Made by a program: the position numbers and the translations under genes. A stretch of 64,000 nt of DNA from Clostridia bacterium. GTDB lineage: Bacteria > Bacillota > Clostridia > TANB77 > CAG-508. The DNA lies in contig CAADUZ010000001.1 of assembly GCA_900752335.1 (NCBI GenBank), forward strand, positions 3,761 through 67,760, given 5' to 3'. The notes under the pieces were generated by a model that had not been told where the DNA came from, did no database searches, and saw nothing but the letters and a program-made list of their open reading frames with translations. Shown piece after piece: positions 1-9,832 of this stretch (position 1 is the first letter of the stretch; each line of letters opens with the position of its first letter).

Positions 1-1736
1 GAAAGTCTATGTGCTATTACAAACACTGTTCTGCCTTCCATTAATTTGTCCATACCATCTTGAACTATTTTTTCTGTTCTTGTATCTATTGAGCTTGTTG
101 CTTCGTCTAGTATCATTACAGGTGGGTTATTTACTGCAACTCTAGCTATTGATAGAAGCTGTCTTTGTCCTTGTGATAGTTCTGAACCATTGCCTGTAAG
201 CTTTGTGTCATAGCCTTTTGGTAATCTTTCTATAAAGTCGTGTGCATTTGCAAGTTTGGCTGCTGCTATTACTTCTTCGTCTGTTGCATGTTCGTTACCA
301 TATTTTATGTTTTCTTTTATTGTTCCTGTAAATAGGTTCGTATCTTGTAAAACTATTCCTAATGACCTTCTTAAGTCTGCTTTTTTTATTTTGTTTATGT
401 TAATTCCATCATATCTAATTTTTCCATCTTCTATGTCATAGAATCTGTTTATTAAGTTAGTGATGGTTGTTTTTCCAGCACCTGTTGCACCAACGAATGC
501 TATTTTTTGACCTGGTTTTGCATATAAGCTTATATCGTGAAGTACTGTTTTTTCTGGTGTATAACCAAAGTCTACATGTTCTAACTCTATATGTCCTTTA
601 AGTTCCACATATTCTAGTCTTCCATCATGGTGTGGGTGCTTCCATGCCCACATTCCTGTTCTTTCTTTTACTTCTACTAGTTTGTCGCCTTCTTTTTTAA
701 CATTTACAAGTGTTACATAGCCATTGTCTTGTTCTGGCTCTTCGTCCATCATTTCAAATATTCTGCCTGCACCAGCAAGCGCCATAATAATTGAGTTCAT
801 TTGGTTCATTACTTGGTTTACTGGTTGTGTAATATTTCTTGTAAGTTGTAAGAAAGATACTATTGTTCCTACTGAAAGCACTAGATTTCCATTTAATGCA
901 AGCACTGTTCCTACTATAGCTATTAGCACATATTGTAAATTTCCTAAATTGTTTGCAATAGGCATCATTATATTTGAATATTTATGTGCTTTATACATGT
1001 CTTCATTTAATTTGTCATTTAATTTGTCAAATTCTTCTTTCGCTTTTTCTTCATGTGTAAATACTTTTATAACTTTTTGCCCATTTAACATTTCTTCAAT
1101 ATACCCATTCACTTTTCCAAGTGATATTTGTTGGTTTATAAAGTTTTTTGAACTTCTTGCAGCTATTGTTTTTGTTATGAATACTGTTAGAAGTGAAAAT
1201 ACAACTATAAATACTGTAAGTACTGGGCTTAAATATGTCATTGCACATAGAATTGCTACTATACTAATTATTGATTGAATACATGTTGGCAAACCTTGTG
1301 AAATCATTTGTCTTAATGTATCTGTATCATTTGTATAATGGCTCATTATATCTCCGTGTGTATGTGTATCAAAATATCTAATTGGAAGTGCTTCCATTTT
1401 TGCAAACATTTCATCCCTTATATCTTTTAGTACACCTTGTGATACTACCGCCATTAGTCTATTGTACAAATATGAGGTTAGCATACCAACAAGATATATT
1501 ATTATCATAACACCTATAGCACTTAATAAACCTGTGTATACTGGGTTTTCCTGTCCTAAAAGAGGAGTAATATAGTCGTCTATTAATATTTGTAAAAATA
1601 GCGAACCTGCAACTTGTGCAATACTACTAAATATTATACAGATAAATACGCATATAAATTGCTTTTTATAGCTTTTAGTTATGTATGATAATAATCTTTT
1701 TACTGTTCCTTTTCTTATTTGTATTTTTTTATTCAT
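1..1736 (-). CDS. ABC exporter half-transporter, canonical-site subunit (partial, C-terminus off window)
   Basis: Fused membrane/ATPase half-transporter of the multidrug exporter type; 578 residues are visible and the frame leaves the window at the switch-histidine motif AHRLS, so only about 30-40 residues are missing. Seen: six-helix membrane domain, Walker A GATGAGKT near residue 413, signature LSQGQ near 521, Walker B ILDEATSSID near 540 with the catalytic glutamate. The ATG at 1736 overlaps the upstream ABC gene stop by 8 bases and follows a GGAGG, so the two are translated together. Its partner has a degenerate Walker B, so this subunit should carry the working catalytic glutamate of a heterodimer (BmrCD/LmrCD/TM287-288 type). 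The substrate cannot be told from sequence. Confidence 0.93.
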   Translation of the reverse strand, partial: MNKKIQIRKGTVKRLLSYITKSYKKQFICVFICIIFSSIAQVAGSLFLQILIDDYITPLLGQENPVYTGLLSAIGVMIIIYLVGMLTSYLYNRLMAVVSQGVLKDIRDEMFAKMEALPIRYFDTHTHGDIMSHYTNDTDTLRQMISQGLPTCIQSIISIVAILCAMTYLSPVLTVFIVVFSLLTVFITKTIAARSSKNFINQQISLGKVNGYIEEMLNGQKVIKVFTHEEKAKEEFDKLNDKLNEDMYKAHKYSNIMMPIANNLGNLQYVLIAIVGTVLALNGNLVLSVGTIVSFLQLTRNITQPVNQVMNQMNSIIMALAGAGRIFEMMDEEPEQDNGYVTLVNVKKEGDKLVEVKERTGMWAWKHPHHDGRLEYVELKGHIELEHVDFGYTPEKTVLHDISLYAKPGQKIAFVGATGAGKTTITNLINRFYDIEDGKIRYDGININKIKKADLRRSLGIVLQDTNLFTGTIKENIKYGNEHATDEEVIAAAKLANAHDFIERLPKGYDTKLTGNGSELSQGQRQLLSIARVAVNNPPVMILDEATSSIDTRTEKIVQDGMDKLMEGRTVFVIAHRL

Positions 1737-3471
1737 CTGTATCTCCTCCTTTCGTTTGAGATTCATATACTTCCTTGTATATTTCATTATTTTTTAGTAA
1801 TTCTTCATGTGTGCCAATTCCGTTTATTTTGCCATTGTCCATAACAATTATCTTATCGCAGTCTTCTACTGACGAGATTCTTTGTGCGATAATTATTTTT
1901 GTTGTATTTGGTATTTCTTCTCTGAATGCTTTTCTAATTAAACTATCTGTTTTTGTGTCAACCGCACTTGTAGAATCGTCCAATATTAATATTTTTGGGT
2001 GTTTTAAAAGAGCTCTTGCAATACATAGTCTTTGTTTTTGTCCACCAGACACGTTTGTACCACCTTCTTCAATATATGTGTTATATCCATCTGGGAATTG
2101 AGATATGAACTCATCTGCTTGTGCTAGTTTGCACACTCTTTTTACGTCTTCGTCTGTAGCATTTTCGTCACCCCATTTGATATTTTCTGTAATTGTTCCA
2201 GAAAATAATACATTTTTTTGTAAAACGCATGCTACTTGGTTTCTTAATGATTCTATATGATATTTCTTTACATTTTGGCCGCCTACTAGAAGTTCTCCTT
2301 CTGTTACGTCATATAGCCTTGGTATTAAGTTTACCAAACTAGATTTTCCACTACCAGTTCCACCAATTATTCCAACGGTTTCTCCTGATTTTATTTTTAA
2401 ATTAATGTCTTTTAAGCATTCCTTTTTCTTATCTTTTACATAGCTAAAGCTTACATTTTTATATTCTATGCTTCCATCCTTTACTTCCATTATTGGTTTT
2501 TTAGGATCATGTATATCTGATTGTGTATCTAATACTTCTACAATTCTTTCTGCTGATGATTTAGATATTGCTATCATAACCATTACCATAGAAAGCATCA
2601 TTAAGCTTGATAGTATTTGTATTGAATATGTAAACATTGTCATAAGTTCACCTGTTGTAAGCTCTGTCATTCCTGTTTGAATGATTATTTTTGCACCAAA
2701 CCATGAAATTCCTAAAATGCAAGAGTAAATTGCAAATTGCATTAAAGGACTTGTAAGTGCCATAATTTTTTCTGCTTTGCTAAAGTCATCAAATATGCTT
2801 TTCGATACTTTTCCAAATTTTTTCTTTTCTTTTTCTTCTATTACAAAAGATTTAACCACTCTAATTCCCGCAACATTTTCTTCTACAACATTGTTTAAAT
2901 CATCATATGTTCTAAATACCCTCTTCATAATAGGGTGTACTCTTGTTATTATGAAAAATAGTCCTATTGCTAATATTGGTATTATTACCAAAAATACTAA
3001 TGATAGTTTTGGGCTTATTGATATTGCGAAAAATAGTGAAGTTACTAACATAAGTGGGGTTCTTATTGCAATTCTTATAATCATTTGAAATGCAAATTGA
3101 ACGTTTGTTACGTCTGTTGTAAGTCTTGTTACTAAACTACTTGTAGAAAATTTGTCTATGTTTATAAAAGAAAAATCTTGTACTTTGTAGTATAAATCTT
3201 TTCTTAAATTTTTAGCAAAACCTGATGAAGCTTCTGCTGCAAATTTTCCTGATAATACACCAAAAAGTAGCGATAATACAGCACATAAAATTAGTTCTAA
3301 CCCTATTTTATACACCATATTCATTTCTCCGCCATATACACCATCATCTATTAAGTTAGCCATTAATAGTGGTATTATTATTTCTAATACAACTTCTATT
3401 GCTACGCAAACTGGTGTTAATATACTGGCTTTTTTGTATTCTCTTATTGATTTGCTTAATTTCTTTATCAT
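1729..3471 (-). CDS. ABC exporter half-transporter, degenerate-site subunit
   Basis: 580-residue membrane/ATPase fusion. Membrane domain about residues 15-310; Walker A GGTGSGKSS at 370-378, Q-loop VLQKN, signature VSGGQ at 474-478, Walker B LILDDS at 495-500. In Walker B the usual catalytic glutamate is aspartate (DD in place of DE), the hallmark of the inactive site in heterodimeric ABC exporters; the gene directly downstream has the intact site. It overlaps the marR stop by 4 bases (ATGA) and the next ABC gene by 8, so marR and both half-transporters form one tightly coupled operon. Likely a drug or peptide exporter repressed by the MarR protein; the substrate is unknown. Confidence 0.93.
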   Translation of the reverse strand: MIKKLSKSIREYKKASILTPVCVAIEVVLEIIIPLLMANLIDDGVYGGEMNMVYKIGLELILCAVLSLLFGVLSGKFAAEASSGFAKNLRKDLYYKVQDFSFINIDKFSTSSLVTRLTTDVTNVQFAFQMIIRIAIRTPLMLVTSLFFAISISPKLSLVFLVIIPILAIGLFFIITRVHPIMKRVFRTYDDLNNVVEENVAGIRVVKSFVIEEKEKKKFGKVSKSIFDDFSKAEKIMALTSPLMQFAIYSCILGISWFGAKIIIQTGMTELTTGELMTMFTYSIQILSSLMMLSMVMVMIAISKSSAERIVEVLDTQSDIHDPKKPIMEVKDGSIEYKNVSFSYVKDKKKECLKDINLKIKSGETVGIIGGTGSGKSSLVNLIPRLYDVTEGELLVGGQNVKKYHIESLRNQVACVLQKNVLFSGTITENIKWGDENATDEDVKRVCKLAQADEFISQFPDGYNTYIEEGGTNVSGGQKQRLCIARALLKHPKILILDDSTSAVDTKTDSLIRKAFREEIPNTTKIIIAQRISSVEDCDKIIVMDNGKINGIGTHEELLKNNEIYKEVYESQTKGGDTDE

Positions 3472-3926
3472 ACAGTTTTTATTCCTCCTTCATTACATTT
3501 TATGTTTTTTCTAATTTTCTCGATAGTACTTAAAAAATTGTTAAGTTCTTCTTCTGATATGTTTTTGGTTATTTCCTCATCTAATTTTTTAAAGGTTTCT
3601 TTTACTTCTTCATATATTTTTTTGCTTTTTTTAGTTAAAACTATTTTCTTTTGCCTTGCATCATTTTCTGATGCAACTCTTTTAATAACTTCATTCTTTT
3701 CCATTGTAAAGAGCACCCCTGATATTGTTGCTTTTCGCACCTCAAATACTTCTTCTAACTCTTTTTGATATACCTCTCTTTTGTTATTTTCAATTAAGTA
3801 TTTGGTTATTTTAGCTTGCAATGGACTTGGATAAAATGATATTTTATTTTCTTTTGCAATAGAAAAAAGCTTTCTGCTTATATCAACATCTAGCTTTTTT
3901 AGTTCGTTTGCAACATAAATTTTCAT
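3468..3926 (-). CDS. MarR-family transcriptional repressor of the ABC exporter operon
   Basis: Winged-helix regulator of about 152 residues. The wing shows the MarR pattern (NDARQKKIVLTKKS) and the recognition region includes VRKATISGVL. Two in-frame ATGs lie 9 bases apart (3935 and 3926). GGAGG sits only 2 bases before the inner ATG and nothing good precedes the outer one, so the start is uncertain; the inner one is listed. It is the first gene of an operon with two ABC half-transporters and its promoter is flanked by two near-identical palindromes, so autorepression with ligand-induced derepression of the exporter is the natural reading (inference). Confidence 0.88.
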   Translation of the reverse strand: MKIYVANELKKLDVDISRKLFSIAKENKISFYPSPLQAKITKYLIENNKREVYQKELEEVFEVRKATISGVLFTMEKNEVIKRVASENDARQKKIVLTKKSKKIYEEVKETFKKLDEEITKNISEEELNNFLSTIEKIRKNIKCNEGGIKTV

Positions 3927-3976
3927 AACCTCCATCCTCTCATTTTTCTTTGCACACTTCTTATTAATAATTAAAA

Positions 3977-4035
3977 TTAGTAAGGTGCTTAACTAATATA
4001 CCATTTTTAATATTATTAGTCAAGTGCCTTACTAT
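3977..4035 (-). promoter_or_regulatory. marR-ABC operon promoter with two inverted operator-like palindromes
   Basis: Minus-strand promoter: -35 TTGACT (4018-4023), 17-bp spacer, -10 TATATT (3995-4000). Two 20-bp sites, at about 3978-3996 and 4015-4034, are inverted copies of each other with three mismatches, and each is itself an imperfect palindrome of the form AGTNAAG-n-CTTACT. One site covers the -35 box and the other abuts the -10 box and start point. This placement fits repression by the MarR protein encoded just downstream. Confidence 0.75.
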
Positions 4036-4057
4036 ATTTTTCACAAAATTTTCACAT

Positions 4058-5206
4058 TTACTTTGAAAATAGTACTTTTTCTGATTTATACTGCTTTATA
4101 ATATATGTAAAGATTATTGTTATATATATAATTGTTGAAATTGCCATAAGCGCAATGTTTAGTAAGTCTATGTTTCCAGAAGCTATGTCTGTAAATATCA
4201 TTGTATAGTTTAAAAATGGTATTATTGATAATACTGGTGTTGTTTTTAAACCTACCATGAATACTACAAAGCTTGGAAAAAATGATATAAATGTTAATGG
4301 CGTTAGTGCACTTTGTGCTTCTTTAAATGTTTTTGAAGTGCTTGCAATAGAAATGCAAAGTCCACTTACAAAAATTGAATAAGCTATAATTACTATTATT
4401 CCAAATACTATGCTAGATGCACTATACATTATATCTACACCTTCATAAATTGAAAACATATCTTTTGCTGCAAATAGCGCTACTATTGCTAAAGCAAAAC
4501 TTATTAAGCCTGTTACAATGGATGAAAGTGATACTGCCAAAAATTTTCCTACTATTATATCTTTGCTTTTTATTGGAAATGTTAATAAAGTTTCCAATGT
4601 TCCTCTTTCTTTTTCTCCTGCCGTTGTATCTGTTGCTGGGTATGTTGCAGATACTGTTATTGCCATTATTATGAATAAAAAGGCATAATTTTTAATATAA
4701 TCTCCAAAATAATTATCTTGTTCTAGTGCATTTTGGCTAACTGTGATTATATCCAATACTTTTCCCGCTTCTATCCCATTTTCTTCTAAATATTTGCCCT
4801 GCAAGATTTGTTTATATGAGTTAAAATATTCTTCCATTAAATTACTTGCAAATGTACTATTGTCTGAACCATCAGTATTTATTATATAATTTTTTTCGTT
4901 TTTGGTTACATATGCATTAATTTCTTCAGCATCATACTTTTGCTTTAACTCTTCTTCAGTTCCTGTAATTACCTCTATATTCATTTGCTCTGCCAAAGAT
5001 TTCTCTTCTTCACTTAATTCATAGGCAAATCCTATTTTATTATATTCTTCTATGTCTTTATTAGCTTGCATTTCAAAAAGCGCAGACATTCCTATCATAA
5101 TTAAAGGTATGAAAATTGGTATTATTAGCATCATAGCTAATGATTTTTTATCTCTAAACAATTCGCGAAGTTCTTTTTTCAGGATATTTATCATGTTATT
5201 CTTCAT
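4058..5206 (-). CDS. ABC-2 type transporter permease, NatB-like
   Basis: 382-residue membrane protein with the NatB layout: one N-terminal helix (about 20-45), a large extracytoplasmic domain (about 50-175), then five or six helices. The motif ERGTLETLLTFPI after the second helix is typical of ABC-2 permeases. A GTG three codons upstream is possible, but the ATG at 5206 has GGAGG at 8-base spacing. It overlaps the stop of the ATPase gene upstream, so the two form an ATPase/permease pair. It is the last gene of the operon starting near 9.7 kb. Family members export sodium, lipids or peptides; the substrate here is unknown. Confidence 0.88.
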   Translation of the reverse strand: MKNNMINILKKELRELFRDKKSLAMMLIIPIFIPLIMIGMSALFEMQANKDIEEYNKIGFAYELSEEEKSLAEQMNIEVITGTEEELKQKYDAEEINAYVTKNEKNYIINTDGSDNSTFASNLMEEYFNSYKQILQGKYLEENGIEAGKVLDIITVSQNALEQDNYFGDYIKNYAFLFIIMAITVSATYPATDTTAGEKERGTLETLLTFPIKSKDIIVGKFLAVSLSSIVTGLISFALAIVALFAAKDMFSIYEGVDIMYSASSIVFGIIVIIAYSIFVSGLCISIASTSKTFKEAQSALTPLTFISFFPSFVVFMVGLKTTPVLSIIPFLNYTMIFTDIASGNIDLLNIALMAISTIIYITIIFTYIIKQYKSEKVLFSK

Positions 5207-5954
5207 TTGAAACACCTCCTATTAATGCAAAAAAGCTATCTCTCAAATTAGTAGTATTTGTGTCCTTCTTTATGCTATCTGGTGTTCCCGTTTTTATAAC
5301 TATGCCTTTATTTATCATTATTACTTTGTCACAAATATTTTCTGCTTCTTCCATATAGTGTGTTGAATATAAAATAGTTTTACCTTTTTTCTTCTCTTCT
5401 TTTATAAAATCAAGAATTATCTGGCTTGAAATAATGTCCAAGCCTGTTGTTGCTTCATCTAAAATATAATATTTAGGGTTATGCACTAAACACCTTGCTA
5501 TATTTACTCTTTGAGTTTGCCCTGTTGATAAATTTGCAATTTTATTATATAAAAATCCTTCCATATTTAATATTTTAGCTAATTCTTTTATTCTTTTCTC
5601 GGCTTCGCCTTTTTCTACTCCATATATATCACTACACATTTTTAATAGTTCATAAACCGAAAGTGTATCATATAACTTTGTGTTTCCTGATAAATATGCA
5701 ATATTTTGTTTTATTTCTATTTCATTATTTTTATAATTTAGCCCATCAAATGTGACTGTGCCTTCTGTTGGTTCTAATATTCCTGCTGTTATCCTAAGTA
5801 GCGTTGTTTTTCCAGCACCATTTGGTCCTAAAATCCCAACGATTTCTCCATCATTTGCTTCAAAACTAATATCATTATTTGCTAAAAACTCTTCTTTTTC
5901 GGTCTTGTTTTTATACTTAACAAACTTTTTCTTTACTTTATCTACTTTAATCAT
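5196..5954 (-). CDS. ABC transporter ATP-binding protein, NatA-like
   Basis: 252-residue cytoplasmic ATPase: Walker A GPNGAGKTT at 43-51, signature LSTGQ near 143, Walker B YILDEATTGLD and the H-loop STHYMEEAE. It energises the permease encoded immediately downstream (11-base overlap). It lies 11 bases after the 425-residue membrane protein gene in the same operon. The NatA label rests on the ATPase plus NatB-like permease arrangement, not on any substrate evidence. Confidence 0.92.
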   Translation of the reverse strand: MIKVDKVKKKFVKYKNKTEKEEFLANNDISFEANDGEIVGILGPNGAGKTTLLRITAGILEPTEGTVTFDGLNYKNNEIEIKQNIAYLSGNTKLYDTLSVYELLKMCSDIYGVEKGEAEKRIKELAKILNMEGFLYNKIANLSTGQTQRVNIARCLVHNPKYYILDEATTGLDIISSQIILDFIKEEKKKGKTILYSTHYMEEAENICDKVIMINKGIVIKTGTPDSIKKDTNTTNLRDSFFALIGGVSNEE

Positions 5955-5965
5955 AATTTTCCCCT

Positions 5966-7243
5966 TTATTTTATTATTTCCTCTGGATTCATTGCACTTT
6001 CTTTTGGATTATCAAATATTATGCACACAAAAGTATCACCAGAATCATATATATAGTCTTGCTCTAAATATACTATTTCTTCACTTTCGTATTCTCTTTC
6101 TAATACATAAAATGTTTTATTTTCTATTTCTTTTTCTACAACTTCTGCTGCTTCCTCATATTCTGCTGCTATATCCTCTAAAAATTGTTTTGCAGTATAT
6201 CCTTCGTCAAAACCAGATTTATTATTTTGTATTATCATTATCATTTTTTCAAAGTCTTCACTAGTTATAATCGCATCATAGGCTGCTGCATATGGTTTTC
6301 CATAGTATTCTGCTATTTGGTCTTCTGAAAGTTTTATCATATCTTCTTCAAAGTTTAATGTTATATCTGTATTTTCTATTGTATATGACGATATTACCTC
6401 TCCCGGTGTAATTTCTTCTTCTACTAGTGTATTTGCATTTTCACTATTACCTGGATATGTTTTCGTAAAGTACATAAGTGCTGCTATAGCAACAGCTATT
6501 ATTAATACTATTATAAATATTTTTACATTTGTAAATTCATATCTATAATATGGACTATTTTGTGCTTTTTCTGAAAAATAGTATTTATTTGATTTTTTCT
6601 TTATAATATTTTCTATTCTTAAATATTCAAATATTCTACTGCCTTTATTCTGCCCAAATTCTCTTTGTAAATCTTCTACTATTAGTTCTTTTGCTATTGG
6701 ATTTTTCTTGCTTAATGCATCATTTCTTTCAAATACTTCTCTTGCTTTTTCTATGTCTTCATTTGAAAACATTTCATTTTCTACGCTTTTGGTAATAATG
6801 CGTATGTCTTTTACACCATGTTTTATTTGCTTATTTAAGTTATATATTATACAGCCTATTACCAATGTGCAGAATATTAAAGATATTACATAATCTGTAA
6901 GAATTACTGAAGATACTTCTTCTATTTGGTAAATCGTTTTAAATGTTTCAAAAGAAATCGTTACGCCTTCTTTTCCCATGTAGATTAATGGTATTGCTAC
7001 AAGCATTGTTACAGTTATTGCTATAAATGAAACTATTGATAAAATAACTGGCAATTTTTTATCCATTTTCGCTTTTGTTAATTTATATCCATAAAATGCA
7101 CATACCACAATTACCACTGATAGTATTGCGTAAATCATATTTGCAAAAACGTACGAAAGTATCCATGGTATACTTCCTATAACCGCACCTATTAGTGCTC
7201 CTATTGTTCCTATTACATATCTGTTTTTTACTTTTTCTTCCAT
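5966..7243 (-). CDS. Membrane protein with internal winged-helix-like segment, unknown function
   Basis: 425 residues; I do not recognise a named family. Visible parts: about four N-terminal helices (residues 10-140), a cytoplasmic segment (about 150-235) whose pattern AKELIVEDLQREF...RIFEYLRIENII looks like a helix-turn-helix or DNA translocase-gamma type winged helix, a further helix (about 242-260), then an acidic extracytoplasmic domain of about 165 residues. It sits between two ABC exporter pairs in one operon (33 bases after the permease, 11 before the next ATPase). It may be a sensor or accessory subunit for either exporter; that is inference from position only. Confidence 0.8.
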   Translation of the reverse strand: MEEKVKNRYVIGTIGALIGAVIGSIPWILSYVFANMIYAILSVVIVVCAFYGYKLTKAKMDKKLPVILSIVSFIAITVTMLVAIPLIYMGKEGVTISFETFKTIYQIEEVSSVILTDYVISLIFCTLVIGCIIYNLNKQIKHGVKDIRIITKSVENEMFSNEDIEKAREVFERNDALSKKNPIAKELIVEDLQREFGQNKGSRIFEYLRIENIIKKKSNKYYFSEKAQNSPYYRYEFTNVKIFIIVLIIAVAIAALMYFTKTYPGNSENANTLVEEEITPGEVISSYTIENTDITLNFEEDMIKLSEDQIAEYYGKPYAAAYDAIITSEDFEKMIMIIQNNKSGFDEGYTAKQFLEDIAAEYEEAAEVVEKEIENKTFYVLEREYESEEIVYLEQDYIYDSGDTFVCIIFDNPKESAMNPEEIIK

Positions 7244-7275
7244 AAACTTCTCCTTTTCGTTTTTTATGTATTATA

Positions 7276-8931
7276 TCATATTATTTTTTTAGCTAATTCA
7301 TATTGTTTTTTATATAAGTAGATATACACAAAAATATTTAATAAAATATATATCAAAGTTATAATCGCTAATTGAATGTATGCTGAATACATTTTTAATG
7401 TAGTATTTACAAATATTATTATCCCAATATTTATTGTTCCAAATATCATTGGAAATACTAAATTCATGTTTTGTTTTACAACAGCATATTCTGTATTCCA
7501 TTGTAGTTTTGGCCTTTTTAAATCCATTATTAAACATAGCGTGCTTAATGATATATTCATTAAGATAGATACTGCAAATACAATTATTAGGTCAGTTATC
7601 GGTATTGGCAATAAATATCTTACAATTCCTAATACTATTACCGTAGAAAATATATTCATTAATATGTTTGGAATTATTTTATATATATATTGTTTATATA
7701 ATGGCACTGGTATATATTTTATAAATGTGGCATTTTTACCTTCTCTTGAAATTGCCGTAATTGATACATATATAAACATAGCAAAAAATTGCATGGCTGC
7801 TACTAATCCCATTAAGATTAGTGGTTTATTAAACTCAAGCATCATTGATAATGCATTTGTTATTCCACTTGTTTCTTCTTCTGGCAATATAAATATTAGC
7901 CCTATAAAGAGTAGCGGAAATATTAATGCCGGTAATACACATTGCACCAAATATACTGGATTTCTAACTAATATTTTTAATTCTTTTAGCACATATGTAA
8001 AACCTAGTTTCCCTGACTTTGCATTTATTTTAATTTTGCCTTTTTTCGTTTTTTCTCCGCTATATAAGCTACCAATTAAGCCTTTAAAGTATAGTTTTTG
8101 AGCACATAGTAAGTATATTATAACCCCTGCAAAAGTTACTAATACTGTTTTTACTGTTTCTAATAATATTGTAAGAATATTATTACTATGAACAGAATCA
8201 CTTAAAAAACCAAATGTTGGGAAATATGTTTTTAGCATTTGTGTAAATCCACCTGCACTGGTTAATGTTTGTGCCATTTGCTCGTCAGTCATTGTTTCGC
8301 TATCTATTTTGGTTATAGCTATTGAAAAGGCAACTACTAAAGCTAGCATAATTAATGTGGTAAATAACTGGAATTTATTTTTATTCTTTGTTATTTTAGA
8401 AAAACTCATTATTACCATAGAAATAAGCGAAATTATTATAACTGGCAATACTGGTAATAATATTAATCCTATTACTACAGAAATATAGTAAAGTGCATTG
8501 CAGTTTAATTTTATTCCATAAATTACTAGTGGTACTAAACCTATTAGCATATTTACCGCAATTTCCAATATTAGCATTACATTAGTTCTAGCAAGTATTA
8601 TTTGATATGGCTTTAATGGAAGCGTTAATATAGAATCTGTATCTTTTGAAAAGTACAGCAAATTTATGCTCGAAAACACCGCTTGTAATATATTTAGGAA
8701 AAATACCATCATAAATACTAAATCTATAAATACTGCTTGTGCCTCTATCTCTTTAAGCACATTAATCATTTTTGTGCTTAAAAACCACATAACACCAATC
8801 AAATATGCAAATAGCAATACGTATAGAGTAATCTGTGCTTTGCTTTTTTTACGTACGTCACTTATGCCATTTTGTTCAGTGATTTTTTGCACAGAACTCT
8901 TTAAAAATATTTTTGTTAATAAAAAAGTCAT
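7276..8931 (-). CDS. Large ABC exporter permease, about 12 helices
   Basis: 551-residue, strongly hydrophobic protein with two clusters of helices separated by a short basic cytoplasmic loop near residues 300-320, resembling the large putative ABC exporter permeases of Clostridia. It starts 23 bases after the stop of a cognate ATPase gene and is followed by the 425-residue membrane protein, so ATPase plus permease form one exporter. No substrate can be assigned. The length of about 550 suits a full-size permease working as a monomer with two ATPase copies. Confidence 0.85.
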   Translation of the reverse strand: MTFLLTKIFLKSSVQKITEQNGISDVRKKSKAQITLYVLLFAYLIGVMWFLSTKMINVLKEIEAQAVFIDLVFMMVFFLNILQAVFSSINLLYFSKDTDSILTLPLKPYQIILARTNVMLILEIAVNMLIGLVPLVIYGIKLNCNALYYISVVIGLILLPVLPVIIISLISMVIMSFSKITKNKNKFQLFTTLIMLALVVAFSIAITKIDSETMTDEQMAQTLTSAGGFTQMLKTYFPTFGFLSDSVHSNNILTILLETVKTVLVTFAGVIIYLLCAQKLYFKGLIGSLYSGEKTKKGKIKINAKSGKLGFTYVLKELKILVRNPVYLVQCVLPALIFPLLFIGLIFILPEEETSGITNALSMMLEFNKPLILMGLVAAMQFFAMFIYVSITAISREGKNATFIKYIPVPLYKQYIYKIIPNILMNIFSTVIVLGIVRYLLPIPITDLIIVFAVSILMNISLSTLCLIMDLKRPKLQWNTEYAVVKQNMNLVFPMIFGTINIGIIIFVNTTLKMYSAYIQLAIITLIYILLNIFVYIYLYKKQYELAKKII

Positions 8932-8954
8932 TGTTTTTTCTCCTTAAATTTCAA

Positions 8955-9677
8955 CTATTCTTCTGTAATTTCCAAAAATAACTCTTCTAACGAGCCTTGC
9001 TCTTTAAATTTTTCTTTCATTTCTTGTAATGTTCCAACAAATACTAATTTTCCTTTATTTATTATTCCGACTCTATCACATAATTTCTCTGCAACGTCTA
9101 ATACGTGAGTAGAGAAAAATACTGTATTTCCTTTTTTAGTATGTTCTCTCATCATTTCTTTTAAATCAAATGAAGCTTTTGGGTCTAATCCTGTCATTGG
9201 CTCGTCCAATATCCAATTTTTTGGGTTAGATAATAATGCTCCACATATTACTATTTTCTGCCTCATACCATGTGAATAGCTCTCTATATAACTATTTAAA
9301 TTCTCATATATCTCAAATTTTTTAGTTAGTTCTTCTATTCTTTTTTGTTTTTCCTCTGCTGGAACTTTATATACTTCTGCTAAAAAATTTAAATATTCTA
9401 TACCCTTTAGCTTTAAAAACATGTCTGGATTATCTGGCACAAAGCCAAAATTCTTTTTTGCTTCTAGTGGCTCTTCCTTTATACTATGGCCATCTACTAA
9501 AATATACCCTTCATCTGGGTCTAATATTCCCGTAATCATTCTAATAGTTGTCGTCTTGCCAGCGCCATTTGGTCCTAAAAAGCCAAATATTTCTCCATTT
9601 TTTATTTCTAAATTTAAAGAATCTACTGATTTTTTATTCTTAACATATGATTTAGAAACATTTTTTATTTCTATCAT
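8955..9677 (-). CDS. ABC transporter ATP-binding protein
   Basis: 240-residue ATPase: Walker A GPNGAGKTT, signature in the altered form YSHGMRQK, Walker B WILDEPMTGLD, H-loop STHVLDVAE. The start at 9677 is preferred over the upstream ATG (9698) because GGAGG lies 7 bases before it. First gene of a five-gene operon (ATPase, large permease, 425-residue membrane protein, NatA-like ATPase, NatB-like permease), all on the minus strand with gaps of 33 bases or less. The SHG signature variant is common in ABC-2 exporter ATPases. Confidence 0.92.
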   Translation of the reverse strand: MIEIKNVSKSYVKNKKSVDSLNLEIKNGEIFGFLGPNGAGKTTTIRMITGILDPDEGYILVDGHSIKEEPLEAKKNFGFVPDNPDMFLKLKGIEYLNFLAEVYKVPAEEKQKRIEELTKKFEIYENLNSYIESYSHGMRQKIVICGALLSNPKNWILDEPMTGLDPKASFDLKEMMREHTKKGNTVFFSTHVLDVAEKLCDRVGIINKGKLVFVGTLQEMKEKFKEQGSLEELFLEITEE

Positions 9678-9787
9678 TTTGTAACCTCCATTTTTCATCT
9701 TTATATAAATTCGCTCTATTTATATTTTTAGTCAAATTTTTCCATATTCCTTTATTTTTTTTGATTTTTTTCAAATCTTAAGAATTT

Positions 9788-9828
9788 GAAAAAGACTATA
9801 TTAAATTTTTTGTTTTAATATAGTCTTA
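9788..9828 (-). terminator. Intrinsic terminator of the AbrB-PIN pair
   Basis: 14-bp stem (9793-9806 with 9815-9828), followed on the minus strand by a T-rich run. It lies 5 bases past the PIN gene stop and so separates the toxin-antitoxin pair from the ABC operon. Confidence 0.8.
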
Positions 9829-9832
9829 TTAT

